Notes under the pieces: model-generated
Seen by the model: only the letters and a program-made list of their open reading frames with translations
Database searches by the model: none
What the model was told of the DNA's origin: nothing
Shown: positions 49,394-60,779 of the stretch, in pieces
Layout: each line of letters begins with the position of its first letter
Numbering within the stretch: position 1 is the stretch's first letter
Made by a program: the position numbers and the translations under genes
Origin: Gambelia wislizenii
Taxonomy: Eukaryota > Chordata > Lepidosauria > Squamata > Crotaphytidae
NCBI GenBank assembly: GCA_030847615.1
Contig: JAUMIR010000003.1
Coordinates: 76,270,001-76,334,000 of the forward strand
Direction of reading: 5' to 3'
Length of the DNA: 64,000 bases

Positions 49394-50120
49394 CTGAGTC
49401 AACCCATTCAATCAGTGCAACTTACAAAAGATCCACCAACAGGGGTCAGATGCAGATCAGAGAAGAGGATATATCATTCACTTAAAATTTAGGTGCTTTC
49501 CTTTCCCCCCCCTAGAATGAGAATGAATCTCTCAGAAATATGTATTTCTGGTTTACTTTTTTCAGCATTATAATTGCAGCAGTCATTTGTTGCTACTGTT
49601 GTTAAATAACTGGGAGTTACAAATCCTTGCTGATCTATCAAATTGTCCAAAATTCTATCAGTAGATCCCAGTCTACCTTAGATTCCAATCTACCTGTCCA
49701 TTGCTCTAGTTGTTTCAGGATTCTACAAATCTTCTTTTTTATATATAGCAGAAGTGACCTGAAGACTAAATCTCTCTGCATATGAGAATAGCTTGGCATT
49801 GTCCTTTTAGGAAAAAAAAACAGGTTTCATTTTCATGTTATACATTTCATCAATGTTAGAAGATACTGCTTTAATAAAATTTTCTTTCAAGTAGATCACT
49901 ATCCAGAATTTTTAATAGTATTTTTTATCCTGCTCCCCTTCCACATTTTAGTCAATGCTGAATCCCTTCTTTGTTATAACTTTACTGCCCTTTCCTCCCC
50001 CCGCCCAGTGTCATACTTCTTGGATAATTGTAACTAGAGCCTTTGTATTGGGAGAGATATGTATGGGATCCTCTGTGGCATTCTATCAGCATCAATGAAT
50101 GTTGGCTACGCTAGCTAGGG

Positions 50121-50330
50121 ATGTATATGTGTATGTGCCTGTCAACTTATGGTGACCCCATGAATTTCATAGGGTTTTCTTAGGCAAGGAATACTCAGGT
50201 GGTCTTGCCAGTTCCTTCCACTGAAATATAGCCTATAGCATCTGGTATTCATTGGTGGCATCCCATCCAAAAACTAACCAGAGCTGACCCTGCATAGCTT
50301 CTAAGATCAGACAGGGTCTGCTGCCTAGGG
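50121..50330 (-). mobile_element. 5S-rRNA-derived SINE, copy C
   Basis: The head on the + strand has 'tatagcatctggtattcatt', 'gcatcccatccaaaaactaa', 'agctgaccctgcatagcttc' and 'agatcagacagggtctg' (5S complement). Tail as in copies A and B. Confidence 0.85.
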
Positions 50331-51049
50331 ATATAGCAGTTGAAATCCAACATCTGGAGTCATCTTTATCAATTAACTATCAGGTCTTCTCTGCATTTGT
50401 CAGTAATTTGAGTAGCTTGTTTTTCTTTTTTTACATTCTTGGAAATTTTTCTTATTGGAATATATAGTAGAAGATATATTCTTCTGGCACTCAGACATGA
50501 TTTGGAAGGAAGTTTTTGAGACAACTTTCTGATTCAGACAGCTGTAGTAAGATCACTCTGCCTGAGTCAGTTTGAATAGGCATGAAAACTACTGTCCCCA
50601 TGCTCCTGTGCAACACTTTAAAAAAATAAATCTTTCATTGTTCCTCCTTTTGATGGAAGAAGGGGTGTTCAGGTCTTGCAAGCAGATAACTGACTAGGCT
50701 AGGAAATATGATAAAATCTGAGGAATGTCCATCTTTGGAAAACCAAATCCAGATCTGTGGTGAGCCACATCTAGGCCCCATCTCTGCTGAGACAGACAGT
50801 AGTGTGTGTGCACAGGACCTGTAGCTACTACTGCTTCCATCCGCTTCTCTAAACTACATTTTTCTAGGCCCAATATATTTTTTTCAGTAAGAGTCCTATA
50901 CTGACTAGGTGATGAGAGTTTAGCCTCTCACTCCTGCTCTGATCCTATAAATATCTCCCCCTCCTGATACGTTCCTTCCTTCCAAGAGTTAATGTTTTAA
51001 GAGCTTGTCCAGCAATTTCTGCTTTGAGAAATACAATGTAAGTGCAATA

Positions 51050-51450
51050 ACACAGCACCCCTGGATTCAGATTTGGGGGGCAGGGGGAGAGATGAGGATT
51101 AATTCCTGCACTTGATGTTAAAGCTTGTCCAAGAGGTTTGCCTTGTGGGGAGCATTGCTAGGGCCGACTGGTCTTGTTAAATGGTTGCTAAGGCCCTGGC
51201 ATTGCAGCCCGATGGAGTGGCCCACAGTCACGGTCACGGAGGGAATTACACAGCCACAAAGAAATTGTTATTCTCCGTAATCTGCTCTTTGGAGAGTGAC
51301 TGGGGGAGATGGGCTGGCCCCAGCATGTCGCCAGTGCTGTGATCATGGAAGCGTGTTGGCTCTGTCGAGCAGGGCAGGGCTCACCTTCTGATCTGGGGGA
51401 CACCAGTGCTGCTGGTGCTAATCTGCTTTCTCAGCAATTTTGCTCCTCTG
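51050..51450. promoter_or_regulatory. candidate conserved non-coding element
   Basis: A G+C-richer, repeat-free block within AT-rich intron, including 'aaatggttgctaaggccc' (an RFX X-box half-site-like core), 'cacagtcacggtcacgga' and 'gaaattgttattctccgtaa'. ORFs on both strands are short and unrelated to known domains. Its regulatory nature is inferred only. Confidence 0.25.
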
Positions 51451-52482
51451 ACACAACGGTGTTTACTTGTTTGAACATCTCCTGGGACTCTATTTTGCCT
51501 ATTGTGTGGTCTTTATCCCCCACCCCTATGGGGCTTTAGCCCAGATTACAGATGGAATTAAGGCCTCTGGCTCGGGTGCCCCAGAAAGACTGATAGGGGA
51601 TCAAGGAGCAGAAAGTAACAAAATAACTGGAAGGCAAGGGAGGTGCTAGTTGCTTTAGGGAGTGGAGGCTGTATTGTCCCATGAAGCGAGAGCCAGTGCA
51701 ATAGTCTGAAAAGCAGGCGTTCAGTGCTTTGTGTCCAGTTTTGATTAGACCGTTAGGGAGGAGGAGAAGGGCTGGGAACATGTGGGTCTTTAGTGGCTGA
51801 ATGGGCTTCATTGGCTGCTGTTGTCTGAGTGGTAGTGAGAACTGTGGCAGCCAGGCTTTCTCTTGTAAGGGAGGTGCAGGGGGAGGACAGATGGGGCATG
51901 TTGACCCTCAATTAGGAGCATGTATTAATTAATCAGAGATCCCTGTGCTAGACAGACCTTGTACTTGTAATGAAGGACTGGGACTACTCAGCTGTTTTTA
52001 TTCAGTCTTATTCCTTAGATCTATTTGCTTTTCATGCTCATTTGGTCCTCGTTCTTTTCTCCCCCCGCCCGCCATAGAGTAGCACACTTGTTCCCTGCAT
52101 GTACTCTCTATAGCAAGATGTGCACAACCTTTCTGACATATCCTGGGCCACATCCTGTGTCAGCTAGGTGGCGATGGCAACAGGGGTTGCACCCACTCAC
52201 ACATGTCCACGTATGCAGATGTGTGCACATATACAGTCTTTCCCCATCCACAGACATCTCTGCAGGCCCCCATCTGTCAGAAATTCTCACTGAGATCACT
52301 GTTGCTAGTAGCAGAGGGTAAACAGTAATCTAGTAAAGTGGAAGAGTGCCCCTCCCATACACTGTGGAGGAAAGTGGGTGGGGTCCCACCAGCTTCTAGA
52401 GCTGCAGGAAATAATAATGGCCTCAAGCTGTATGTCTCTATCCTCTAAGACAACCTATTTATGACATTGCTAGAAGGCATTA

Positions 52483-52717
52483 CAGTTGGCTTTCCGTATC
52501 CACAGATTCTGCATTCATGGATCCCACCATCCAGAGCCTGAAAATGCCCCCCCCAAAAAAATCAAAAAGCAAATCTTGATTTTGCCATTTGTTAAGAGAG
52601 ACACCAATTCACCACAGTATTGTATATAATGGGACTTAACATCCACGGATTTTGATATCTGTGGGGGTGGGATGGGGATCCTGGAACCAAACCTCAATGG
52701 ATACCAAGGGCCCACTG
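52483..52717. mobile_element. pogo/Tigger-like MITE, complete, reverse orientation
   Basis: Starts 'cagttggctttccgtatcca', ends 'taccaagggcccactg', with TA on both sides (52481-52482, 52718-52719). It is the complement of the copies at 9500, 30333 and 40369, with intact inner boxes. Confidence 0.85.
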
Positions 52718-53253
52718 TACTCCCTTTTCATTAATGTAATTAACATTGTGGTGTTCTTAAATAAATTTTCGGGAATGGCTTTGGAAAGCTCAGCAACTTG
52801 ATCCATGGGTGTGAGATGGGGTATCTGTGAAAGCAGGTTTACATACTTGTTCTGAAGCTATGTTGGGTCACTGAATCCAAGAGAGGAAGTCTTGAAGAAA
52901 TGACATGCTACTGGAGTTGCTCTTCAGTATTGTGGAGAATATTCCTAAGAATCTAATTAGCTGGGAAATATTTCCCAGGAGAAGCATTGCCTCTTCAAGC
53001 TTTCAGAGCAGGACAGAATCAGAAACCAAGGAAAACACGTTACACGGCAGAAAAAAGATTTTTCCACCATGTGTATGTGCAACAAGGAAAGGTGTGATTA
53101 ATCCTGGCTCCTTAACATGAGCACTATGCAGATATATATGCTTACAAATGATTTCTGTAGAATGTATCCCTTTGCTTATTTCCCCACATGTCTACTGTGG
53201 GAAGGGGGTGGATGGGTGTGTGGGGTGTTTGTAAGAGGGAGTGAGAGGGTGTT

Positions 53254-53281
53254 AGTGTGTGTGTGTGTGAGAGAGAGAGAA
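53254..53281. repeat. (GT)n(GA)n microsatellite
   Basis: A gt run passes directly into a ga run. Confidence 0.85.
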
Positions 53282-53849
53282 GAGTGTCTTTATGAAAAAG
53301 TTGATTTTCATATTTTTGAAGTTTTGCAATAACAATTCACAGTCAACTTCAAGGTATAACATGGGATTGTAGTGACTGGGTGTCTGCTACCTTGCTGTGC
53401 TGGTATGTCTGTCTATTAAATAACGAGACTGATACAATAACCCATCTTTATTTATATGTATTACAATTCTAATGTTTGTCCCCTTCAATATACTCCCTGT
53501 TCACACTCACACAGCAATGCAATCTTCTTTTCCACTGGCCAAAGTCATGGAGTAGATCAGTTTCTGTCAGCTGTTTCAACCCGAGACTCAAATGGCAATC
53601 ACATATTTGTTCCCACAAAACAACAAAATTCCTGTGTTGGAGAACACAACATGGTTGAAGCTCAGAGATACACATATAAGCATGCACAGACTAAATACTC
53701 ACACCAAAACATACAAACTAGAGAAAACTCACCATTCCTTAAAAAAAAAAAATCACATAGCACATGGGCACAGCACAATAGCTCATTCCATCCCTCCGCT
53801 TATTTCCCTCCCCCCAAACACTTTCTACCACACTCCAGAGAATCAACTC

Positions 53850-54205
53850 ATTTGAGATGTGGTGCTGGAGGAGAGTTCTCTGGATACTCTACTGCCAAAA
53901 ATACAAATAAATGGGTTCTAGAGCAAATCAAGTTTGAACTCTCCCTAGAAGCCAAGATTACTAATCTGAAACTGTTGTACTTTGGACATACCATGAGGAG
54001 ACATGACTCACTGGAAAAGATAACTATGCTGGGCAAGGTAGAAGGCAGTAGGAAAAGAGGAAGACCACATTACAGGTGGATAGACCCAGTCAAGGAACCC
54101 ACAGCCCTGAGTCTGTAAGACCTGAGCTGGGCTGTTGATGACAGGGTGACTTGGAAGTCTCATTCACAGGGTCACCAAAAGTTGACTTGATTGCAGTTAG
54201 CAACC
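53850..54205 (+). mobile_element. Bov-B (RTE-clade) LINE 3' end
   Basis: The ORF C-terminus is readable: FEMWCWRRVL, then after a stop and frame change SLEAKITNLKLLYFGHTMRR, DSLEKITMLGKVEGSRKRGR and a WIDPVKE stretch, followed in another frame by a VTWKSLIHRVTKS-like end and a short 3' UTR with 'gggtcaccaaaagttgactt'. This is the RTE/Bov-B C-terminal pattern. A 220-aa ORF beginning at 53456 merely runs unrelated upstream sequence into this fragment. Bov-B is the presumed partner of the squamate SINEs. Confidence 0.75.
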
Positions 54206-55083
54206 AGAAGTATACTTCAAAATGAATCAATCATCTGCAGCTACTCACCATTTTTATTTTCTAAGAATGCCAGGGGCTGGGGGCTACTTGAGGGCCCACT
54301 GTAGGCCAGCACTTCAGTTTGCAACACATTATACTCCTGGTTTCTTTTATTTATAAGACCTAAAAACCAGGAGATGGTCGATCTAGGAATCACCACACCG
54401 AGGGATGCCAGGTTTAGGGTTCTTAACACTAGGATAAAATACATATAACTCCTTGAGAAGTACTTGTTCACAGCACATATTGTTTTTCACTGTATTGGAT
54501 CTTCCTTCAATCTGTGAGGGCAGTCTTTTGATTGTATCATTCTTGTTTACTAAAACTTCTGTTGACCTAGGCAAAGTTTATTTTCTGACACAGTTACATA
54601 GTTTACTATTCAACAGCTGTCCTCCACAGCAAGGATGACTCATGATGTTAAAGCTAGATGTAGCAGCAGATTACTCAGAAAACAGTGTACGTATCCCAAA
54701 GAAAGAACTGTGCTCCATCCAAATATACAGTATTTATCTGTTCTTCTCATCTGTGAGTTGCTCTAACAGCCCCCAAATACTACCCAGTTTACCTTAAGGA
54801 TGTGTGAGTTCTGATTAGTCCTCAAAATCAATCTGAGTAATGACTTTGATACTTTTAAAAGGAAATTGGCTGTTGCTGATTTGTTCTGGTATGTTTCAGT
54901 GCAAACTGTGGGGCTTTTTTTTACTGGGCACAAAGTAACCTATGTATACTCTGTCCATCAGCATTTTTCTTAACTGATCTCTTCTGAGAGTAAGTATATC
55001 AAAGAGTAAGCCTAACACAATACAGAGTGGTATACAGATACTTCAGTATCCTAATGTAATACCTTGTTGGGTTGTCTTTTCAG

Positions 55084-55224
55084 TGGGCAGCTGGTCACCT
55101 GCCTTGGAACAGATTTCCACCGAGGAGCTGGAGTCTTGGATGTATTCTATGAAACACCTTCCACTTTGCTCTCTTGTGGGTATGATACCTACATCCGTTA
55201 CTGGGATCTAAGGACAAGCACAAG
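55084..55224 (+). CDS. FBXW4: FBXW4 internal exon B (WD40)
   Basis: A 141-nt exon after the acceptor 'ttgtcttttcag', with donor gttagt at 55225. Completing the Ser codon from exon A, it reads GQLVTCLGTDF, GAGVLDVFYETPSTLLSC, then GYDTYIRYWDLRTSTR, where the last Arg codon is split AG|G with exon C. The block SCGYDTYIRYWDLRTS differs from the human version I recall by one conservative residue. It contains one complete WD blade end (YWD). The join A-B gives WDLGSGQL, matching the human arrangement WDLNSGQL. Codon positions are intact throughout with no stop, in contrast to the decayed sequence around it. Confidence 0.95.
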
Positions 55225-55574
55225 GTTAGTCTTACACTTTGCTTGTTCTTCTTCATGGTCGCTGTGTCTCATACAAATGGATTTTGCACCTGCATAGAGA
55301 CTCCATTCAGAATGTTCTAGGGCAGGAGTCTCCAGCCCTCCTCCCTACCGTGCATGTCCCAGCTCACCAAGCTGTAATGACCCCTCAGTTTCTCTCTGTT
55401 CTCCAGTAGAGTAGCTTTGTTTCAATGTACTTCTCTCTGCTTCGATCTTTCTTTTCACTTCTACCTTTTCACTTAAAAAAAAACCTTTCTCTATGCTTCT
55501 GCGCTCATTCTGTCCCATTGCAACCTTCCCCTTCCTTTTTCTCCCCCATCATTTAGCATATCTTGCTCATTCTA

Positions 55575-57225
55575 TGGCTTCTTACATGTCTTTGTTTAAG
55601 TTGTGCTCCTCTTGTGTATTTTTTCTGCTGAGGGAAGGGCACATAGTCAAAAAGTGCACTATTTGTAAGGGCTTCACGGACAGGCTTTGAAAAACTGGGC
55701 CCAACAACTAAAATTGTACTGTTGGAAAAGTCTCTTCAAGAGGTGGATTGGGAGGTGCAGGACAAGCCATTATATTTGGCTTCAGTAATGGCTTACTGAC
55801 TTTGAAAGTCTAGACTAACATTGATGTCAGTATCTGCATCAGTACTGATACTGACAGATTCATTGACCCTATCAGTATCAACTCCATCTTCACCTTCTGT
55901 TCCAGCTGCCATGGAGGAATCTATTACCCCAAAGTATACTGCAGTGTCAGTGGCAGGAGAGTCCAAGCACAGTGTGAAATTCAGGGAAGGTTCATTCTGA
56001 GATGAACCAGAAATGGCAAGCTTCCTCAAAGGGTCCTGAGGGCTGCTCAGTGTCAACAAAAAAAGGGAGATGGGGCTCTGAAGGAGAAGAAGTCAAAGCA
56101 CAGGCATAGTTCGGTGCCAACATCAGAGACACCAACAACTACAAATCCTTTGTCTTTGGTACCGGTTGCTCCTTTAGAAGCCCCTGATATAACAACTGCA
56201 TGCTCGGTACTGACATTCAATCATTATTTCTATCGGCTCCTCCAGTGCAATCATCAGGAGAACAACATGTTCTAGTGTCATGTGAAGATCGGCAAACCTC
56301 TCCTAGATGTTGGCCCTTGCCTCCTTCACCAAGGAGACACAAGTCTCTGTTTGCATCTTACGATCCTCTAGGCCATTGTATTGAGAATACTGGTATCATG
56401 ACAATTTCCCCTACATGTCTGTTCCATACACTGACAGATATTGCCATGAATATATATGGAGAGGATCTGGGAATACAATCCATTGTATTGACCTTCCTGC
56501 TGCAACCAGTGTCAGGAGTTAGAGACTGAACTCCATTATAAAATGGCCAAACAACTGCAGTGATCTTCTTCTTCTGTTATTCCGCCACATGTCTGAGCTT
56601 CTGTATTGCTAATTATTCCGCCTGTATGGGGGCGTATTAACAGGTTCTCTGGGAGAGGATGATGCCCCTCATTCAGGATCTACCGGATGAGAGACGAAGG
56701 CTAGCGGAGGCAATCTAGTCGGAGGCACAACTGTTGGCTGGACAACAAATGAACTCTGCCTGACATGTCGCAGATTGTGCCACCAAGATGATAGCTGGAC
56801 CCATCGCCCTGCATCATCATGCGTGACTCCGGTCCTTGGGCCTTACTCCGCAAGCATTGGCCACCATCGAAGAAATGCCATTCGATGAGTCAGGCCTGTT
56901 CAACGGCTCCACGGACAAGAAATTAGAGTTTACTCAGAAGATGAGGACCACTGCCAGAAGTACAGTATGGCTACTTCCTCATCTTCTGTGTATCGCCTCA
57001 GGAGCTCTACCAACTGGCAGGCCTCCACCCCTGGCCATCCGTTTAGAAGAGGGTTCACTGGTCAATCATATAGATGCTCCCACTACCTGCCACCCTCCTT
57101 GTCAGCCTCATCGGTGAGGAGCCAAGGGTCGACATCTCGATACCGACCCAGTAAGCAGAGGTCCAAGGACCAAACCAGGAGAAAATTCTGCATCTCTACT
57201 TCCTCACTCGCTTATCTCTCTCTCT
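55575..57225 (+). pseudogene. DIRS element 1 gag-like ORF remnant
   Basis: Begins with MASYMSLFKLCSSCVFFL and a Cys/His cluster (CSSC ... GH ... CTICKGFT), a typical start of vertebrate DIRS ORF1. Long serine/threonine/proline-rich stretches follow in broken frames. Near 56880 the peptide PFDESGLFNGSTD matches the related 'GLFNSKTDEALD' of element 2. Multiple stops and frame changes. The ORF1 product is thought to act as a nucleocapsid-like protein. Confidence 0.6.
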
Positions 57226-57233
57226 AGACTCTA

Positions 57234-58881
57234 ATGTTTGGAGATTGTCTGTTGAGGTTCCAAGAAGCCTGGTCTTCAATAGCATCAGACCACTGGGTAC
57301 TTCACATTATCCAGAACGGCTATTGGATCAAATTCAACTCACTGCCTCTGACAGGTCATGTTCGACCAACACCGCCCTCCCCTCCTCGAGGAAGTGCAGA
57401 TGTTGCTGCAGAAGGGGGCCGTCGAACCAGCGGACTCCGAGCTTCATCACCTCTGTTTCTTCTTGAGGTACTTCCTAGTCACGAAGAAAGACGGTGGCCT
57501 CCGTCCCATTCTCGATCTTCGCGGCGTGAACTGGTATATTGCACCAAAGAAGGTCAGGATGGTTGCCTTGGCTTCCATCATCCCACTCCTTCAACAGGGA
57601 GATTGGTTTGCGTCCATAGATCTCAAGGATGCCTACTTTCACATCGGGATTCATCCTTCCCACAGGCGGTTCCTGGCGTTCCAGATTGGGACCGAGATAT
57701 TCCAATTTCGGGTCCTGCCATTTGGACTCTCGACTGGTCTGAGAGTGTTCACAAAGTGCATGGCAGTTGTTGCGGCCTTCCTGCAGCAGCGCAGGGTAGT
57801 GGTCTTCCCCTACATCAATGACTGGCTGATTGTAGCACTCTCGACATCAGCTTGAACTGGACATCGTTCTCACCCTAGATGTGTTAGACAGCCTGGGACT
57901 TGTTGTCAACATGGAGAAGTCACAACTTCGACCATCCCAGTCGATCCAATTCACCGGGGCTCGGCTGGATTTGTTGACTGCAGCAGCCTACCTCCCTCAG
58001 GACCGATTCAACACTCTTTGTTCTTTGATCTGCGCCTGCTGCTGGTCCCAAAGACTCTCAGCCCATGCAGTTCAAGTACTTCTCGGGCACATGGCAGCTA
58101 CTACCTACATGACCCATCTCGCTAGACTCCAGTTCCACCTGCTTCAGCATTGGTTTCTGCAGGTGTTCGGCCCCCTGTGTGACTCTCCAAGGAAACTACT
58201 CACGATGCCACGCGCAATCCAACATTTGCTGGTATGGTGGTTAGCCCTGGAAAATGTCTTGTCGGGGATGCCCTTTGACCCATCTCAACCAGACACCTCG
58301 TTGATGACGGACGCCTCCATGCTCGGCTGGGGGCCCGTCTCGAGTCCTACGAGATTCAAGGCACTTGAGATGCCAAAAAACAGACGTCCCATATCAACGT
58401 CTTAGAGCTCCTCGGCATCCAGAAAGCACTACAGGCCTTCGAGACCTTGGTGACAGGCAAGACTGTTCTGGTAGTGACAGACAACACATTGATTATGTAC
58501 TATTTGAACAAGCAAGGAGGAATGAGATCCCCCCAGCTTCTTCAGCTCACATTAGACATCTGGGATTGCTGCATACTCAGGAACGTTCACATCCAATTTA
58601 TACACTTGCCAGGGGAGGAGAACATTCTTGCAGACGGACTCAGCCGTTCTAGCCTCTCCATCCACGAGTGGATGTTGCACAGGTTGGTGACATCAGACCT
58701 GTTTCGGCAGTGGGGAACTCCTCAGGTAGACCTCTTTGTGTCACCAGAGAACAGGCAGTCACCAGTTCTGTTCCAGGGGTCACGCTCCGGTTTCGAGAGG
58801 CGATGCGTTCCTCTTCCACTGGATGGGACCTCTTCTCTACCTCTTTCCTCCATTCCCACTATTGACAAGAGTAATCACTAA
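57234..58881 (+). pseudogene. DIRS element 1 reverse transcriptase/RNase H, broken
   Basis: The N-terminal part WVLHIIQNGYWIKFNSLP is in one frame (57234-57360). The core is in the next (57358-57855) with FLVTKKDGGLRPILDLRG, QGDWFASIDLKDAYFHI (motif A Asp present) and FRVLPFGLS. The motif-C site at 57811-57822 reads YIND rather than YxDD. After a stop at 57855 the frame shifts. The palm/thumb continues from 57881 with VVNMEKSQLRPSQSIQFTGA. RNase H follows, with LMTDASMLGWG near 58300, then after another break VVTDNTLIMYYLNKQGG and LPGEENILADGLSR. Overall length and order fit DIRS pol. Confidence 0.85.
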
Positions 58882-58889
58882 ACTACATC

Positions 58890-59800
58890 GGGATTGAGCG
58901 GATGCCATCCTCATCACTCTGTGGTGACCCCATCAACCTTGGTTTGCAACCCTCTTGCGTCTGGCCAGGCATCTATTCATCTGCCTTCCGAACCGTCCCA
59001 ACCTTCTCAGTATTCAGGAAGGGATTGTCAGACACCCAGATGTGGAGGCTCTGTGGCTGACAGGATGGAGACTACGCCCTTGAATTCATCCTCGGTTCCG
59101 AAGGGCCAGGTCTCTCCATCCCTTCCTCCAGAGGTACAGGCTGTCATCGACTGCTATAGTAACACATGTGTGAGTTAGTTTGGATTACATTAAAGGTCTA
59201 AATGGCATCACTCTGGATACCTGAGGGAGGGACTGCCTGCTCCCCTATCATGCTGCTTACTTTTGAAAATCAGGAGAGGGCCTTTTCTGTCTCCTAGGTA
59301 GAGGTATGGCTTATAATGATGAGAAAAGATTTGTACCTGGTTTGAGTTGTTATAGCTATGATTTTTGACTTTATATTTTGCAATAAAAGAGAAAGCCTTC
59401 TCAGTTGTTGCACCAATATTTATGGAACCTCTTGTCCCAGGAAGCACAGATGGCACCTGTTCTGGTTGTTATTTGCTGGCTGCTGAACATTGTTCTGCTG
59501 GTTGTTAAGCTTCTCTTGCTAAATCTAAATCCTAAACTGTTTGTCTCCTATGCCAACTCGAAACTTGGGGAACCAATTTCTGCACAATGCCTCTCAAAGT
59601 GGGTGACATTGACTATATCGCTTTGCTATGAACTGGCTATGAAGCCATTGCCCCCACAGATTCGAGGGCACTCGACAAGGGCTATCTCCACCTCGACAGC
59701 TTTCCTCTCGGGGTGCCTCTAGAGGACGTTTGCAGAGCAGCGACTTGGTCATCACCTTTGACTTTCATCTCTCATTATAGACTGGGAACGAGGCTGCCTT
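58890..59800 (+). pseudogene. DIRS element 1 tyrosine recombinase, split and frameshifted
   Basis: The N-terminal part is degraded; PPEVQAVIDCY near 59125 resembles the start of DIRS recombinases. It is interrupted at about 59180-59456 by an L2-like fragment. The C-terminal catalytic part resumes at about 59530: CYELAMKPLPPQIRGHSTRA contains the HxxR motif, followed after a frameshift by EDVCRAATWSSPLTFISHY (59727-59780), whose Tyr is at the catalytic position. The enzyme would have joined the circular DNA copy to the target without making a target duplication. Confidence 0.75.
59180..59456 (+). mobile_element. L2-like LINE fragment inside the DIRS recombinase
   Basis: 'acattaaaggtctaaatggc', 'gagggagggactgcctgctc' and, after a break, 'gagaaagccttctcagttgt' with 'tatggaacctcttgtcccag' correspond to the late ORF2 regions (FKALNGI, EGLPAPL, RAFSxxAP, NxLP) of L2-type LINEs. 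It separates the two halves of the recombinase. Boundaries are approximate. Confidence 0.5.
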
Positions 59801-60060
59801 TGGGAAAGCTGTGCTTTTGCCTTCTATTCAATGAGTGAGTGCTAATGTGTTGCCAAGTTACTTGATTGATATCCTTGATATGCTAAGTCTATATAGTTGA
59901 TCAGTTTACTCATTCTTAAGAATGTGCTGTCAATAAATCCAACTGCTGTTTGACTGTGCAGCATGGTCCTAGTGTCAGTATGTATAAGACATACCCTCCT
60001 CTGGGGATGAAGTTTGGCAGTCTACCCAGCTGTGTGATTCACAGAGACCACAAAGAAGAT

Positions 60061-60405
60061 GGGCAGGTTGCTTACCTGTAACCATAGATCTTCGAGTGGT
60101 CTTCTATGAATTCACACAGACCCGCCCATCCTCCCCTCTATGTCCAACTATATTATATAAATATGCTTAATGTTCCTGATGCTGCTGGTTGCGGTGTCAT
60201 TCAAGGAACTGAGGGGAATTAGGTGGGAGCGCCTTTTAAGGGACCGTTAGGGTGGGCGAGTTACCTCCAAAAATGTATCAATGCACATTCTGCCTAGCGA
60301 TTCCAAAAGGCTCCAAATGCTCTGCGCAGGCACAGGAATAACCCAGCTGTGTGAATTCACAGAAGACCACTTGAAGATCTATGGTTACAGGTAAGCAACC
60401 TGTCC
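60061..60405. repeat. DIRS element 1 terminal inverted repeat pair
   Basis: Arm 60061-60119 ('ggttgcttacctgtaaccat', 'agatcttcgagtggtcttct') and arm 60347-60405 (the complement, ending 'ggttacaggtaagcaacctg') match at nearly every position, with about 227 bp between them. A third partial copy ('cccagctgtgtgattcacag') lies at 60028. Such complementary terminal sequences are expected at the 3' end of DIRS elements. Confidence 0.85.
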
Positions 60406-60407
60406 TC

Positions 60408-60770
60408 ATGCTGAGTCATAATGGCTGACTCCATGAACTGCCTAGTCATGCCACAGCTACAGAAGGAGGGTTCTTATTGGTGTGTAAGATCATGTAATTG
60501 AGTAAGCCAACGTCCTGTGACTGTGTATATAAGAGAGCTCAGAACAGAGCTCACTTATCTTCTTCTTGTGAATGCTGATGCCTGGTGAAGCAGTTTGTCC
60601 TTCAATTGTAAATATTTGTACATATTGCAACTGCTTGACTTTGAAGATAAAAGTGCCTCCTGCTTATTTGGACGTCAAACACTCTGTGTGTGAGTATTCT
60701 TGGGAACGGGTTGCTACTAAGTCTGCTGAGATAGTTTTTGGCTTCTGCCAGGGATTGAGTGTCCTATCAT
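60408..60770 (+). repeat. possible solo LTR or other promoter-bearing repeat
   Basis: Between the two DIRS elements lies a block with a TATA-like 'gtgtatataagagag' at about 60522 and an AATAAA-like 'gaagataaaagtgcctcc' about 120 bp downstream, an LTR-like layout. I found no matching second copy, primer-binding site or internal region, so this is tentative. Confidence 0.3.
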
Positions 60771-60779
60771 CTCCTGACA

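Larger units (their letters stand above)
31616..55083 (+). other. FBXW4: FBXW4 intron between exons A and B (23.5 kb)
   Basis: The donor gtaaga follows 31615 and the acceptor 'gttgtcttttcag' ends at 55083. Besides the listed repeats and candidate regulatory stretches, I see nothing interpretable in 31616-32065, 32300-33125, 33200-36450, 38505-39090, 39320-40365, 41400-42540, 42900-45280, 45510-46385, 47625-49060, 49400-50120, 50335-51050, 51460-52480, 52720-53250, 53285-53845 and 54210-55083. ORFs there are short and lack recognisable domains. Confidence 0.85.
55231..60407 (+). mobile_element. DIRS-type tyrosine-recombinase retrotransposon, element 1
   Basis: In order: a putative 5' terminal repeat (55238-55280 resembles the left arm of element 2's 3' repeat), gag-like ORF remnants (55575-57225), reverse transcriptase/RNase H (57234-58881), a tyrosine recombinase split by an L2-like fragment (58890-59800), then a 3' terminal hairpin (60061-60407). 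DIRS elements have no integrase or LTRs; they integrate a circular DNA with a tyrosine recombinase, and their complementary terminal repeats template that circle. The coding parts are in several frames, so the copy is inactive. The 5' boundary is uncertain. Confidence 0.85.

Noticed and set aside
53400..53680. Mariner-like relic suggested by 'aaataacgagactgataca'
   Set aside because: No convincing transposase peptide or matching terminal repeat could be found.
53456..54118. 220-aa + strand ORF, the longest uninterrupted ORF outside the LINE
   Set aside because: Its second half is the C-terminus of a Bov-B LINE. The first half has no domain, and the ORF simply runs through by chance.
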